A DNA stretch of 64,000 bases from Microcoleus sp036705565 (lineage in GTDB: Bacteria; Cyanobacteriota; Cyanobacteriia; Cyanobacteriales; Microcoleaceae), in the NCBI GenBank assembly GCA_036705565.1, contig JAUBUY010000006.1; one strand, given 5' to 3'. Each line of letters begins with the position of its first letter. Positions within the stretch are counted from its first letter, which is position 1. Shown here piece after piece: positions 26,804 to 35,116 of the stretch. The notes under the pieces were generated by a model. The model was not told the DNA's origin. It was given only the letters and a program-made list of their open reading frames with translations, and did not search any database. Both the position numbers and the translations under genes were made by a program.

Positions 26804-28921
26804 TTATTTCCAATTTTGCCACGAACTATTGAAAATAGAAGTACCCGGAAAGGCGATGGGATTAGCATTTTGTTGCAACCGCAACTGCAAAACTTCCAAG
26901 TTCGGTTCGCGGGATGGCAATTCGTCCACTAATTCATAAGGGAGAATCCCCTTTTCTAGGGAAAAAGCAGCCGTAACTCCCGCCGCCACACCGGCAGACC
27001 ATTCAAAAGAATGCACTCGATAAGCAGCGGCCGCTGTGTGGCTAACAGCAATACTTTTACCTGCCACTAACATATTGTCAATTTTCTGAGGAATCATTGC
27101 CCGCAGCGGAATTTGGAAGGGATAAGCTTGCCCTTGACCTTTGCGAGTGCCTTCGCGTTCGGTATTTCCCGGTGCTTCCGGCGGACTGTTGGTCATGCAG
27201 GGGTGAAAGTCGATCGCATAATGACCAATACCCACAGAATCAGGATAAATCGTAGCGCGCGATCGCGATTTTGTATCCTCAACAGATTGACTTCCCACAG
27301 CCAAAGCCGGCGCATTCAAACCACCCACAGCCAACCACAACTTCCGATACTCTTCCTCCGACAAATTCTGGCGGTAAAAATCAGCCCTAAAGTCAGTGCG
27401 AGACATATCAACTTCCCACACCGTAAAACCTTGAGCCTGATTGAAACTCGGCCGCCCAATAATGCGCCGGCCCTCCCGCATATAAGGATATTTAGAAAGT
27501 CCGTGCACCGTCCCCATCGGCGAATCCAACCCGCTCAAAAAACGATTGTTTGGATGAGGCTTTTTCACTCCATCTCCTAGCTGCGAGTCAGTAGTTCCTG
27601 TTACCAACCAGTAGAAAAATCCTTTGGCATTTTCCTCTCCTCTTCGCAAAGTTTCCGTTCGCAAACCGCCCATCCATCCCCCCGGTTGCAGTTGACCGGC
27701 CGCTTCCAACTGCGCGCGAGTGTAAATTAAATTATCTTGAGAATTGCCGGGACGATAGTCATTGCCCCAAGTCCAGTTTTGCATCGAAATATCCCCCGGA
27801 TAAATGGGGAATTGCTTCGGGTCAGAAGGTCGCTTTTCATCCGGTCTCATACTCCTGATTTGGCGGTAGGTGAAAACTAAGGGAAAGCTAGCCAATCTCT
27901 GCAATTCGTAGCTGTAGTAAGGAGCGTATTGTTGATAAAAAGACGGCACCTGATGCTGCTGCGGTTCCTTCGTTGCCTCCATCGCAAAGGTGTAGGTAAA
28001 ACCTTGAGTGCAGTAAGCGTCGCCGGTGGGGCTGGCAGAAGAAGGTTCAAGAGGGGAACGCGGGTCAATTCCGAGGCGGTAGGGAACATCGGCAAGTCCG
28101 ATCAATTCCCCTGTTTCGGTGGCATCTACCACGTACCAATCAGCAGGTCTAGGTTTTGAATTTGACTGGTTAGGTGGTTTGGGAATAAACCGAATAATAG
28201 TTTTGTTAAATCGCGGAGAATTATCGTAGCGATAGGCATCTTCGATAGTCTGAGAAAGAGTTTCGGTGTTGATTGGCCCGGTGTTGGCGGCTGGTTTGTG
28301 TTGAATGGCGATCGCACTTTTAATTTGTTGACCCCCAACCGTATTCCCCGCCACAGCAGGAGTAATTGCTAGTTCTTTAATAACTGTATTGGGAAACCAT
28401 TTCAGCGTGCCTTTGCCTTTTCTAGCGGCATCCTGCAAGATGTTAAATAGAATTTTGTGACCGTCGTAGGGCATGAAACAGGAATAGCTAACCCAACAGC
28501 CTCCGGGATTTAGCCGGCCGTAATGTTGCTCGATCCGCCGCCGCAATTCTAGGTAGCCACGGGGGTAAAATAAGAGCGATCGCTGAGTATCTCTTTCATC
28601 GAGTGCGGAAGTTCCCTGGGAGGAAATTTGACCGCCTACCCAGTCAGTAATTTCAGTGAGGCAAACTGTGCGCCCCGCCAGCAAACCTTCGTAAGCGGTA
28701 GCAGCGCCTGCGAGCCCGCCGCCTGCTACTAGAATGTCGCAAGTTTCTGCATTGTCTGGATTACGCCCAGGTTCGGCAAATACTGGCGAAATGCTCCCTA
28801 TCGCGGAAATTATGCCGAGGGTGAGGCTAAGGATCGATCGACCTTTGAGCACAAATAGATACTGTCGAAGTTTCATCGGAGATTGTGGAATTAATTTTGA
28901 CATAGCGCGAAAAACACTCAT
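26804..28921 (-). CDS. Exported FAD-dependent oxidoreductase
   Basis: This 705-residue protein has an N-terminal hydrophobic signal (SILSLTLGIISAIGSISPVF, cleavage near VFAEP) and then an FAD-binding Rossmann start, CDILVAGGGLAGAATAYEGL. The second FAD contact region is near the C-terminus (DNMLVAGKSIAVSHTAAAAY, then RVHSFEWSAGVAAG). This pattern, with WVGGQISSQG after the first domain, fits the FAD_oxidored (PF12831-like) group, whose substrates are mostly unknown. An exported location, periplasm or thylakoid lumen, is inferred from the signal. Internal ATGs at residues 7 and 16 are possible starts. No partner gene is adjacent, so the reaction cannot be deduced. Confidence 0.87.
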   Translation of the reverse strand: MSVFRAMSKLIPQSPMKLRQYLFVLKGRSILSLTLGIISAIGSISPVFAEPGRNPDNAETCDILVAGGGLAGAATAYEGLLAGRTVCLTEITDWVGGQISSQGTSALDERDTQRSLLFYPRGYLELRRRIEQHYGRLNPGGCWVSYSCFMPYDGHKILFNILQDAARKGKGTLKWFPNTVIKELAITPAVAGNTVGGQQIKSAIAIQHKPAANTGPINTETLSQTIEDAYRYDNSPRFNKTIIRFIPKPPNQSNSKPRPADWYVVDATETGELIGLADVPYRLGIDPRSPLEPSSASPTGDAYCTQGFTYTFAMEATKEPQQHQVPSFYQQYAPYYSYELQRLASFPLVFTYRQIRSMRPDEKRPSDPKQFPIYPGDISMQNWTWGNDYRPGNSQDNLIYTRAQLEAAGQLQPGGWMGGLRTETLRRGEENAKGFFYWLVTGTTDSQLGDGVKKPHPNNRFLSGLDSPMGTVHGLSKYPYMREGRRIIGRPSFNQAQGFTVWEVDMSRTDFRADFYRQNLSEEEYRKLWLAVGGLNAPALAVGSQSVEDTKSRSRATIYPDSVGIGHYAIDFHPCMTNSPPEAPGNTEREGTRKGQGQAYPFQIPLRAMIPQKIDNMLVAGKSIAVSHTAAAAYRVHSFEWSAGVAAGVTAAFSLEKGILPYELVDELPSREPNLEVLQLRLQQNANPIAFPGTSIFNSSWQNWK

Positions 28922-29028
28922 CCCATCTAAATGTTTATTTTGCAGTATACTGGTATTTCGCGCTGTTGTCAGGGAAAACTTTTTTAGATAAGAGGCATTA
29001 ATACCAGCAACAACTATTGAACAGCCGG

Positions 29029-29550
29029 ATGAACATTATGCTCAAAATAGTCAAATTTTTTAGGTTATTTATTCCGTTTGAGAGTTTAACAATTACTACC
29101 AGTTTAACTTTTTCGGAAGTTGTGTCCCGGTTGGAGGAAGTTGTCACTCCTCCCAAACTTTTTAGAGTAACACTACCCTTTGGCCCGCCACCTGCAAAAC
29201 CCTATGAAGGAACAATCTCTGGCAAAAAATTCAAAATCAATCGCATCATCATCGGTCGCAAGTCATTGATCCCAATTATAGAAGGAGATATACATACTCA
29301 AAAGTTTGGTTGTTATATAAAAATTAGGATGACTTTACATAAAATAGTTCTAGGATTTCTGATTCTTTGGCTGTGGACAACGGGCAGTATTGGAATGTTT
29401 TCTTTATTTGCTTGGTTAGTCGAACCATCCGTGGGAGCCATATTTTTACCAATTTTAGGAATGTTTCTTTTTGGCTGGCTTTTGTGCTTGATTCCCTTTA
29501 AGATAGAAGCAAAAGCAGCTATAAAATTTTTGTCTATTTTGTTAACATAA
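29029..29550 (+). CDS. Membrane protein, unrecognised
   Basis: From ATG 29029 the protein has about 173 residues. A soluble N-terminal part (TSLTFSEVVSRLEEVVTPPK, FGPPPAKPYEGTISGKKFKI) is followed by two hydrophobic helices (IVLGFLILWLWTTGSIGMF and AIFLPILGMFLFGWLLCLI). The profile FxGxIxGxxFKINRIIIGRKS looks like a conserved cyanobacterial membrane-protein family of unknown function, but I cannot name it. The TTG at 29017 and the ATG at 29038 are other possible starts. The region is more AT-rich than its neighbours. Confidence 0.6.
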   Translation: MNIMLKIVKFFRLFIPFESLTITTSLTFSEVVSRLEEVVTPPKLFRVTLPFGPPPAKPYEGTISGKKFKINRIIIGRKSLIPIIEGDIHTQKFGCYIKIRMTLHKIVLGFLILWLWTTGSIGMFSLFAWLVEPSVGAIFLPILGMFLFGWLLCLIPFKIEAKAAIKFLSILLT

Positions 29551-29641
29551 AGTAATCGACCGCGACAATATTTTAGCTGTATTGTTAAAAACAATCTGGC
29601 TTCATCTGCGGCTAAAAAAAATTAACTTTCCGGGATTACCC

Positions 29642-30406
29642 ATGCGTCAAAACCAACTGAAACAAAAAATTAAACAAGGCGAAACAGTCCTCGGTTTATT
29701 TATGAACTGCCCTTATCCCGCATTCATAGAAATCTGCGGTCACGCTGGATTCGACTTTGCCGTTATCGACATGGAACACGGCCCCCTGCACCCGCTTGCT
29801 GCTGAAGATTTGTGTCGCGCCGCCGACTGTAGTGGAATTGCACCGATCGTTCGCGTCAGCAAAAACGACGGGCCGCAAATTCAACGAGCTCTCGACATCG
29901 GCAGTGCAGGGGTTCAAGTACCTCAAATTGAAGGCAAAATCGATGCCGAAACCGCTGTCAAAAGTGCTAAATACAGTCCTCTGGGCACGCGAGGCCTTTC
30001 CTTCGCTACGCGGGCCGGACTGTACACCGCCGCAGGTACAAATATCACCGACAAACTCAACGAAGAATCCTTAGTTGTGATTCATGTCGAAGGCAAAGGT
30101 GGCATCGACAACCTGGCAGAAATTGTTACTGTGCCAGAGGTTGACGTGATTTTTCTAGGGCCTTACGATTTGTCACAGTCGATCGGCATTCCCGGCCAAG
30201 TCCGCGATCCCCGAGTCATCGACATGATGCAGGAGGCAGTGCAAACCATCCGCAAAGCAGGCAAAGCCGCCGGTACTTTTGCCGAAAACCCCGAAATCGC
30301 CCAGCAGTGGATTGATGCTGGCGTTCAGTACGTTGCACTTGGGGTCGATGTTGCCGTTTTCCTGCGCGCCTGTCAGTCGCTGGTGAAAGCAGTCAATCGA
30401 TTTTAG
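29642..30406 (+). CDS. HpcH/HpaI family aldolase
   Basis: This protein of about 254 residues is a class II (metal-dependent) aldolase of the HpcH/HpaI type, which cleaves or forms 2-keto-3-deoxy sugar acids or hydroxy-ketoacids with pyruvate. Motifs seen: FAVIDMEHGPLHPLAAEDLC with the metal-ligand region, IVRVSKNDGPQIQRALDIGS with the catalytic arginine, GVQVPQI, and FLGPYDLSQSIGIPGQ. I use ATG 29642 (MRQNQLKQKIKQGETVLGLF), since the upstream TTG-led 20 residues do not fit the family. The actual substrate is unknown. The end is odd: the last codons and TAG (AVNRF-stop) coincide with the start of a family A repeat. Confidence 0.9.
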   Translation: MRQNQLKQKIKQGETVLGLFMNCPYPAFIEICGHAGFDFAVIDMEHGPLHPLAAEDLCRAADCSGIAPIVRVSKNDGPQIQRALDIGSAGVQVPQIEGKIDAETAVKSAKYSPLGTRGLSFATRAGLYTAAGTNITDKLNEESLVVIHVEGKGGIDNLAEIVTVPEVDVIFLGPYDLSQSIGIPGQVRDPRVIDMMQEAVQTIRKAGKAAGTFAENPEIAQQWIDAGVQYVALGVDVAVFLRACQSLVKAVNRF

Positions 30407-30472
30407 ATTTTGGATTTTGGATTTTAGATTGGGGATTTTGGATTAAAAGAAGAACCAGCCCCCGGATTCATC
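30391..30472. repeat. Repeat family A copy at the 3' end of the aldolase gene
   Basis: AGTCAATCGATTTTAGATTT followed by four more GATTTTGG/GATTTTAG units, then GAAGAACCAGCCCCCGGATT. Its first 16 bases encode the last residues and stop of the aldolase. Confidence 0.8.
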
Positions 30473-30608
30473 TTGCAAGCTTTACGATATCTTTGCAATT
30501 TTTGTAGTGCCTTTTACGACACATACAAAAAACCTGCGCTAGAGTAGAAGCATACACCTCCTACAGGCAAAATTAGGGAGGGGAGCAAGGCTTCAGGGAG
30601 TAAAATCT

Positions 30609-31277
30609 ATGAAAACCGTATTAGAATCCATTCATTTGGATTATGCCTTCATGTTTACTTTCAAAAAAGTAAACTCGATTAAGCTAGAAGGTTTCAAGGA
30701 ATTTTTTGACGATATGCCTGTCGATCCGTATGTGAAAGGTAAGTATCGTTCGAGAAGATTATCGCGGTTTGCGGTCAACGGAAATGAGTTAGTTAAGTTA
30801 CCTCACGGCTATTTGTATCAAAGCAAAACATACAATCCGCTAGTGGGTGATATCAGGCGGGAATTTGCCGAATTGGACGATCGACTAATCGCCCTCGATA
30901 ATTTCAAACAGATGATTTTTGCTTTTTTCGATTCCTGCAAAATTCACCCCGAAGCTGAAATCGGCATCCATCAAATCAGGACGACTTGTTCGCCAAACAA
31001 TTTCGGCAACCCCGCACCGGAAGGCATTCACCAAGACGGTACTGACTTTATCGGGATTTTCTCGGTTGACAGAACTAATATTGTAGGCGGGGAAACGCAT
31101 TTGTACTTGGCTAAAAAAGAGAAGCCTGTTTTTAATAAAATTCTGCATCCGGGAGAATTGCTGTTAGTTAACGACCACGAGTTTTTCCACTTTACTACAC
31201 CGATTAAACCGGAATCTGAAGGAGTGGGAACCAGGGATGTCTTTGTGCTTACTTCTCCAAGTTTGCTTACCGATTGA
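30609..31277 (+). CDS. 2-oxoglutarate/Fe(II)-dependent dioxygenase family protein
   Basis: This 222-residue protein resembles the 2OG-Fe dioxygenase family that includes bacterial L-isoleucine hydroxylases. The iron-binding facial triad is visible: H and D in PEGIHQDGTDFIG, and the distal H in VNDHEFFHFTTPI. The family hallmark IHQIRTTCSPNNFGNPAPEG comes just before. Members hydroxylate free amino acids or similar small molecules in the cytoplasm, using 2-oxoglutarate and oxygen. The ATG at 30609 has a GGGAG run about nine bases upstream. It is not in an operon, and its substrate cannot be told from context. Confidence 0.86.
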   Translation: MKTVLESIHLDYAFMFTFKKVNSIKLEGFKEFFDDMPVDPYVKGKYRSRRLSRFAVNGNELVKLPHGYLYQSKTYNPLVGDIRREFAELDDRLIALDNFKQMIFAFFDSCKIHPEAEIGIHQIRTTCSPNNFGNPAPEGIHQDGTDFIGIFSVDRTNIVGGETHLYLAKKEKPVFNKILHPGELLLVNDHEFFHFTTPIKPESEGVGTRDVFVLTSPSLLTD

Positions 31278-31726
31278 GGAAAGTTGAGCAATTGCGCGTC
31301 TTTCGTTCGTAGTGAGGGCTTTACTCCTCTCTCTGGCGTTTATTCAATCATGACTAAAGTCCTTACTGCAAACCTTTCGTTCGTAGTGAGGACTTTATTT
31401 GTCTTTCTGGCGTTTAGTCAATCATGACTAAAGTCCTTACTAAGCTGTTGCGACATTTAATATCATGTCCGGTCAATTAACCATGATTCCTGTAGGGGCG
31501 GGTTCGCCAATATATTAAATAGAAACGGGAAAATCTGTAAACCCGCCCCGGCTTTTAATCGCGGTCAATCGATTGGACATGATATAAATTGTCTGTCAAA
31601 AAAAATTACAGTCTTGTGGGGTGTCCCGCCCGCCCTGAATATATAATTTAAATGCGCGACAGCTTACCAACCTGCATATTTTCCTAATAAACCCGGTTTA
31701 TGCGTCTAACAACTCACAGATAAATC
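31278..31726. other. Gene-free stretch with repeat families D and a MITE
   Basis: 31303-31443 is a direct repeat of TTCGTAGTGAGG(G/A)CTTTA, GGCGTTTA(G/T)TCAATCATG and ACTAAAGTCCTTACT (family D, also at 54516 and 59030). 31460-31585 is a MITE described separately. No coding frame is supported. Confidence 0.75.
31460..31585. repeat. MITE with 11-base ATATCATGTCC inverted termini
   Basis: ATATCATGTCC at 31460-31470 is perfectly inverted at 31575-31585. Inside is a second long inverted pair around GGGGCGGGTTCGCC and AAACCCGCCCC (family E). The 126-base size, the termini and the absence of coding capacity fit a miniature inverted-repeat element. Confidence 0.7.
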
Positions 31727-32140
31727 TTATCGAAACTTCCGTTCAGACTCTTGAATCGGAACATCATTAATGCTAGCTTCACGTCTTCGCATTAACCCAT
31801 TTTCGGCAAATTCCCACTGTTCATTACCATAGGCCCGATACCAGTAGCCAGAATCATCGTGCCACTCATACTCAAATCGAACAGAAATCCGATTGTCTGT
31901 AAAACTCCACAGTTCTTTCTTTAAACGGTAATCTAATTCCTTTGCCCATTTTCGTCTTAAAAAAGCCTTGATTTGTTCCCGTCCGCTGAAGAATTCGGCA
32001 CGGTTTCGCCACTGAGAATCTTCCGTATAAGCTAAGGCTACTCGTTCGGGATCGCGGGTATTCCAGGCATCTTCAGCAGCTTGAACTTTGGCTTTAGCCG
32101 TTTCCAACGTAAAGGGCGGTAGAGGTGGTTTAGTTTCCAT
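31727..32140 (-). CDS. DUF1348 / SnoaL-like (NTF2-fold) protein
   Basis: This 137-residue protein matches the DUF1348 pattern: TLETAKAKVQAAEDAWNTRD, VALAYTEDSQWRNRAEFFSG, REQIKAFLRRKWAKELDYRL and RFEYEWHDDSGYWYRAYGNE. The family adopts the NTF2-like cone fold used by SnoaL polyketide cyclases and by many small-molecule isomerases. Its real reaction is not known. It is soluble, full length and has no neighbour that explains its role. It may detoxify or isomerise a small metabolite; that is only a guess. Confidence 0.87.
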   Translation of the reverse strand: METKPPLPPFTLETAKAKVQAAEDAWNTRDPERVALAYTEDSQWRNRAEFFSGREQIKAFLRRKWAKELDYRLKKELWSFTDNRISVRFEYEWHDDSGYWYRAYGNEQWEFAENGLMRRREASINDVPIQESERKFR

Positions 32141-32262
32141 CAGCTTTGTTTTTTGTGATTGTAAAATATCTGGTGCGGGATGCTCGCGCTACAGAGAGAG
32201 TTTGGGGAATTTGATATCAATCCTCAGCATGGGGATCTATTTCCATTGCTCACAGTCGCTAA

Positions 32263-32454
32263 CTACAGCCAACGGAGTACAATCGCGCTCTTGCTTTCCA
32301 TTACGGCTAGCAAATCCCAAAACATCCAATCTGCCAGAATGATGCTCTGGGGATGCTCGTGAAAATTTTTCACAAATGTACCGTCTTCGTCTGGCAATTG
32401 CGTGTGGTCGGGGAATGCAGGAGGCAGACCTGTAGCAGTTATTGTCTCATTCAT
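32263..32454 (-). pseudogene. Truncated Uma2-family (DUF820) endonuclease, N-terminal fragment
   Basis: The first 42 residues match the start of cyanobacterial Uma2 proteins: FPDHTQLPDEDGTFVKNFHE followed by HPQSIILAD. Uma2 proteins are about 190-250 residues with a PD-(D/E)XK-like fold and are abundant, often decaying, in cyanobacteria. After ILAD the frame changes to an unrelated sequence (WMFWDLLAVMESKS) and stops after 63 residues, so the catalytic part is gone. The downstream 120 bases before DUF1348 hold no further Uma2 sequence that I can see. Confidence 0.65.
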
Positions 32455-32528
32455 AGCCTTTTCCGTGCAGTTATGTTTGATTGTACTGCGAAATTTTAGC
32501 TCCAGCCGATTGTAGACTCCAGCTAATA

Positions 32529-33524
32529 TTAACTAAACCCAGCTAACCACAGCGGAAGCATCAACAGCAACCCGACAGAAGTGATGGCGATGCTGCTAGC
32601 TAACAAATCGCGATCGAGCTCGTAGACTTCTGCTAAAATCAACACGGAAAGAGCTGTGGGCGTTCCCGACATCAACACCAACACGAACCTCGGATCGCCG
32701 CTCAATCCGAAATAACTAGCACCCAATCCGATTAGCACCGGCACAATTACCACTTTTAACAGCGACGGGATTAAGGCCAGTTCAAAACTTTCCCATTTCT
32801 TAATAGACCTCAGCCGGATGCCAACCAGCAGCAAAGCACTGGCAATTACCACCCAAACAGCAGTCTGCAATCCCGATTCCACTATTTCGGGCAGGGGGAT
32901 GTTTCTAGTATAAAAACCAATTAAAAATGCCCACAGGGCGGGAACTGTCAGCACGTCCCGGATCTGAGTCCACCAGTGATTTTTTTGCTCGGAGTTCCCA
33001 AAATAGCTAGCAATAAATACACCGAAACAATAAGTGCCAATAACGTTGTTAGTGACGCTGTACAAGACAGCCCAGTTGTTGTTATCGGTGCTGATGATAG
33101 ACGGGGTGATTGCTAATCCAACAAAGCCCGTATTCCCTAACATCGCAGCTAGGATAAAACTTCCTTCGCTCGATCGCTTCAGGGAATTAAAATTTACTAA
33201 AAATAAATTTACTAGAGAATTTTTGCCCTGAAAATAGGGCTTTTGGATGTGGGCCGCACTCAGCCTACGCAATAATACCCAAGTCAGCCAAGCAAAACTC
33301 GTACTCAGAAATAACACGAATATGGCGATCGCCGGCGTGAATCCCACAGCACCCGAAAATTCGCTGTGACGGGCTAAAACTAGAATTTGCAGCGGTATCC
33401 CAATCCAGAAAAGAAAGTAGCTCAGCAGCTTGGGAAAATTAACTGGGATGTACCGAAACAGCAGCAGTCCCAAGCCCGTCCAGATAACTAGAGGCGTATA
33501 AGCGTGAAATAAGGTTTCAATCAT
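32529..33524 (-). CDS. AEC family transporter (auxin efflux carrier-like permease)
   Basis: This 331-residue protein is strongly hydrophobic with about ten predicted spans in the two-lobed AEC (Mem_trans) layout. Family features include PKLLSYFLFWIGIPLQILVL, SEGSFILAAMLGNTGFVGLA with the conserved N-x-G/A-FxGxP-like site in the first lobe, and SGTPTALSVLILAEVYELD in the second. AEC proteins are secondary carriers for dicarboxylates or other organic anions in the plasma membrane. Bacterial substrates are mostly unknown, so the label auxin should not be taken literally. The gene is intact and appears monocistronic. Confidence 0.92.
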   Translation of the reverse strand: MIETLFHAYTPLVIWTGLGLLLFRYIPVNFPKLLSYFLFWIGIPLQILVLARHSEFSGAVGFTPAIAIFVLFLSTSFAWLTWVLLRRLSAAHIQKPYFQGKNSLVNLFLVNFNSLKRSSEGSFILAAMLGNTGFVGLAITPSIISTDNNNWAVLYSVTNNVIGTYCFGVFIASYFGNSEQKNHWWTQIRDVLTVPALWAFLIGFYTRNIPLPEIVESGLQTAVWVVIASALLLVGIRLRSIKKWESFELALIPSLLKVVIVPVLIGLGASYFGLSGDPRFVLVLMSGTPTALSVLILAEVYELDRDLLASSIAITSVGLLLMLPLWLAGFS

Positions 33525-33591
33525 AAAAATTTAACTAGACAATTGGAAATGCCTCTATCTATTAATAGTAATGCTAAAATCAGTTTAAAAA

Positions 33592-33741
33592 ATGCAAATT
33601 GTCGTTAGCGGAGCCCTCGAAAAGGATCGCACTGGCACGCTTTTTCGTCCTAGCGTGTTCGCAGCAGTGCCAGCCCGAAAATTTCCGCCCAAATTCCCGC
33701 AGCTTCCAGGGCACAATCCTCAGATTCTCCGCGCCAAATGA
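33592..33741 (+). other. Structured intergenic segment with a short frame, unclear
   Basis: A 49-codon frame (starts MQIVVSGALEKDRTG) ends in TGA overlapping the ATG of a second short frame (33738 onward, about 55 codons). The DNA also forms a two-step stem: CTGGCAC/GTGCCAG outside and CACGCT/AGCGTG inside. I recognise neither a protein nor an RNA family. It may be a remnant, a small RNA, or noise. Confidence 0.25.
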
Positions 33742-33898
33742 TGGCAGGTTTTTGCCTTCAGATTCACAAAACTTCTGTTATTTTGACCAATGTGCGATCG
33801 AGCTATCTTGCCTTGGACGAACAGATTGCCCACGTTTTCCTGCCGTTTCAAGCGAACGGAAACAGGGCGAGACTAAAGCTGCTGATGACTTGCACTCA

Positions 33899-34105
33899 TT
33901 AATTCAATTTCAAAGCATTAACAGGCACCTCATCCCAAGAACTAACAGTCCGCAAGGTAGCAACCCAGCCCTGCTGTTTTTGCTCGGCCGTCAAATTCTT
34001 CTCAAAAGATTCGTGGCAATCCTTCGCTTGAGTCTCATCGCAACAAGCAATACAAGAATAAAGAATGCCCGACGGATCGATTTGCTCGTTTACCCAAATA
34101 ATCAC
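33899..34105 (-). CDS. Small conserved-looking cyanobacterial protein, unknown function
   Basis: This 68-residue protein starts at GTG 34105 behind GGGAGAG at eight bases, a good ribosome binding site. It reads MIIWVNEQIDPSGILYSCIA, a cysteine cluster (CIACCDETQAKDCHES), and EQKQQGWVATLRTVSSWDEV to a VNALKLN end. The composition is normal protein-like and I believe similar short proteins exist in other cyanobacteria. The cysteine-rich centre could bind a metal or cofactor, but no known motif is complete. It is predicted to be soluble. Confidence 0.6.
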   Translation of the reverse strand: MIIWVNEQIDPSGILYSCIACCDETQAKDCHESFEKNLTAEQKQQGWVATLRTVSSWDEVPVNALKLN

Positions 34106-34206
34106 GATTTACTCTCCCAATTAACTTAACTCTTATCTAAATTTTCCTATATTTTTGTCAATTAATTAGGTCGGTATTAATTAACCCCAGTGCGGCATTT
34201 TAGGTT

Positions 34207-34447
34207 AACAGGCAAGATGCCTGTTCCACATACAGGCAAGATGCCTGTTCCACATACTGTTCCACATACAGGCAAGATGCCTGTTCCACACACAGGCAAG
34301 ATGCCTGTTCCACATACTGTGCCACACACAGGCAAGATGCCTGTGCCACACACAGGCAAGATGCCTGTGCCACACACAGGCAAGATGCCTGTGCCACACA
34401 CAGGCAAGATGCCTGTTTCACACACAGGCAAGATGCCTGTTCCACAC
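34207..34447. repeat. Nine-copy tandem array of CAGGCAAGATGCCTG palindromes
   Basis: The unit CAGGCAAGATGCCTG is a perfect palindrome around AGA and occurs nine times. Copies are spaced by TTCCACATA, GTGCCACACA and similar spacers, giving a basic period of 24 bases, with two longer spacers containing TACTGTTCCA or TACTGTGCCA. Long frames in all directions here (CGTGILPV or QASCLCV repeats) are translations of the array, not genes. It is the expanded form of the palindrome seen in single copy at 1437 and 4239. Confidence 0.93.
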
Positions 34448-34454
34448 GCCTGAA

Positions 34455-34940
34455 TTACTTCGATGCCAAATTTGCCAAAGACTCGCCCGCAACCCGGCAA
34501 ATCCGCCAGTCGGGCATCACATCAGCACCGATACCCTTGTAAAATCCGATCGCCAATTCATTCCAATCCAAAACGCTCCATTCCAAACGCCCGCAGCCCC
34601 TTTCCACCGTCAACTGCGCTAAATAAACTATCAAAGACTTGCCAATCCCCCGCCCTCGAAACTCAGGCACCACAAACAAATCTTCCAAATAAATTCCCGG
34701 CTGAGTTAAAAAAGTAGAATAATTGTAAAAAAACAGCGCCCAGCCCACAACTTGACCTTCGCACTCGGCTAAAACCGCTTCAGCAAAAGGTCTATCGCCA
34801 AACAAATGACGCTCCAAATCAACGGCATTGCCAGTAACGGCATGAGATAATTTTTCGTACTCAGCTAAAGCTTTAATCAAATCAAACAGCACCGGCACGT
34901 CGGCGCGGGTAGCGGGGCGCAAAATTACCTCAGAAGACAT
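34455..34940 (-). CDS. GNAT family N-acetyltransferase
   Basis: This protein of about 161 residues has the GNAT fold: ILRPATRADVPVLFDLIKAL at the start, strand GQVVGWALFFYNYSTF, acetyl-CoA loop VPEFRGRGIGKSLIVYL (R-x-x-G-x-G), and LEWSVLDWNELAIGFYKGIG. The YLEDLFV preceding the loop and the LDWN-x2-AI-x-FY end are typical of the spermidine/diamine N-acetyltransferase group, so a polyamine or diamine substrate is plausible. I chose ATG 34940 (MSSEVILRP) because the fold begins there; the ATG eight codons upstream is possible. It ends eight bases from the palindrome array, whose expansion has not damaged it. Confidence 0.88.
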   Translation of the reverse strand: MSSEVILRPATRADVPVLFDLIKALAEYEKLSHAVTGNAVDLERHLFGDRPFAEAVLAECEGQVVGWALFFYNYSTFLTQPGIYLEDLFVVPEFRGRGIGKSLIVYLAQLTVERGCGRLEWSVLDWNELAIGFYKGIGADVMPDWRICRVAGESLANLASK

Positions 34941-35116
34941 AAATAAGTAAGTAGTACGCGACAATCAACAATTAAAAATACCACATCCAGAAATTTTTAA
35001 TTGGTAATTTTTAATTAAGCTTTTCCACATTAAACCAGCATATTTACGGTGGCCTCGGAGTGCCACCCCACAATAATTTTAAGATTTTTCAAAATGCCAA
35101 CTCAAGGTTTTTTAGT

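Noticed and set aside
33599..34129. 176-residue plus-strand frame
   Set aside because: Its second half is antisense to the small gene at 33899-34105 and the first half has no family similarity.
34207..34447. CRISPR array
   Set aside because: The units are short palindromes of 15 bases with spacers of 9-20 bases that repeat themselves; there are no unique spacers and no cas genes.
34177..34500. Long frames on both strands across the CAGGCAAGATGCCTG array (CGTGILPV and QASCLCV repeat proteins)
   Set aside because: They are direct translations of a 24-base palindromic tandem repeat in several frames; there is no ribosome binding site or normal composition.
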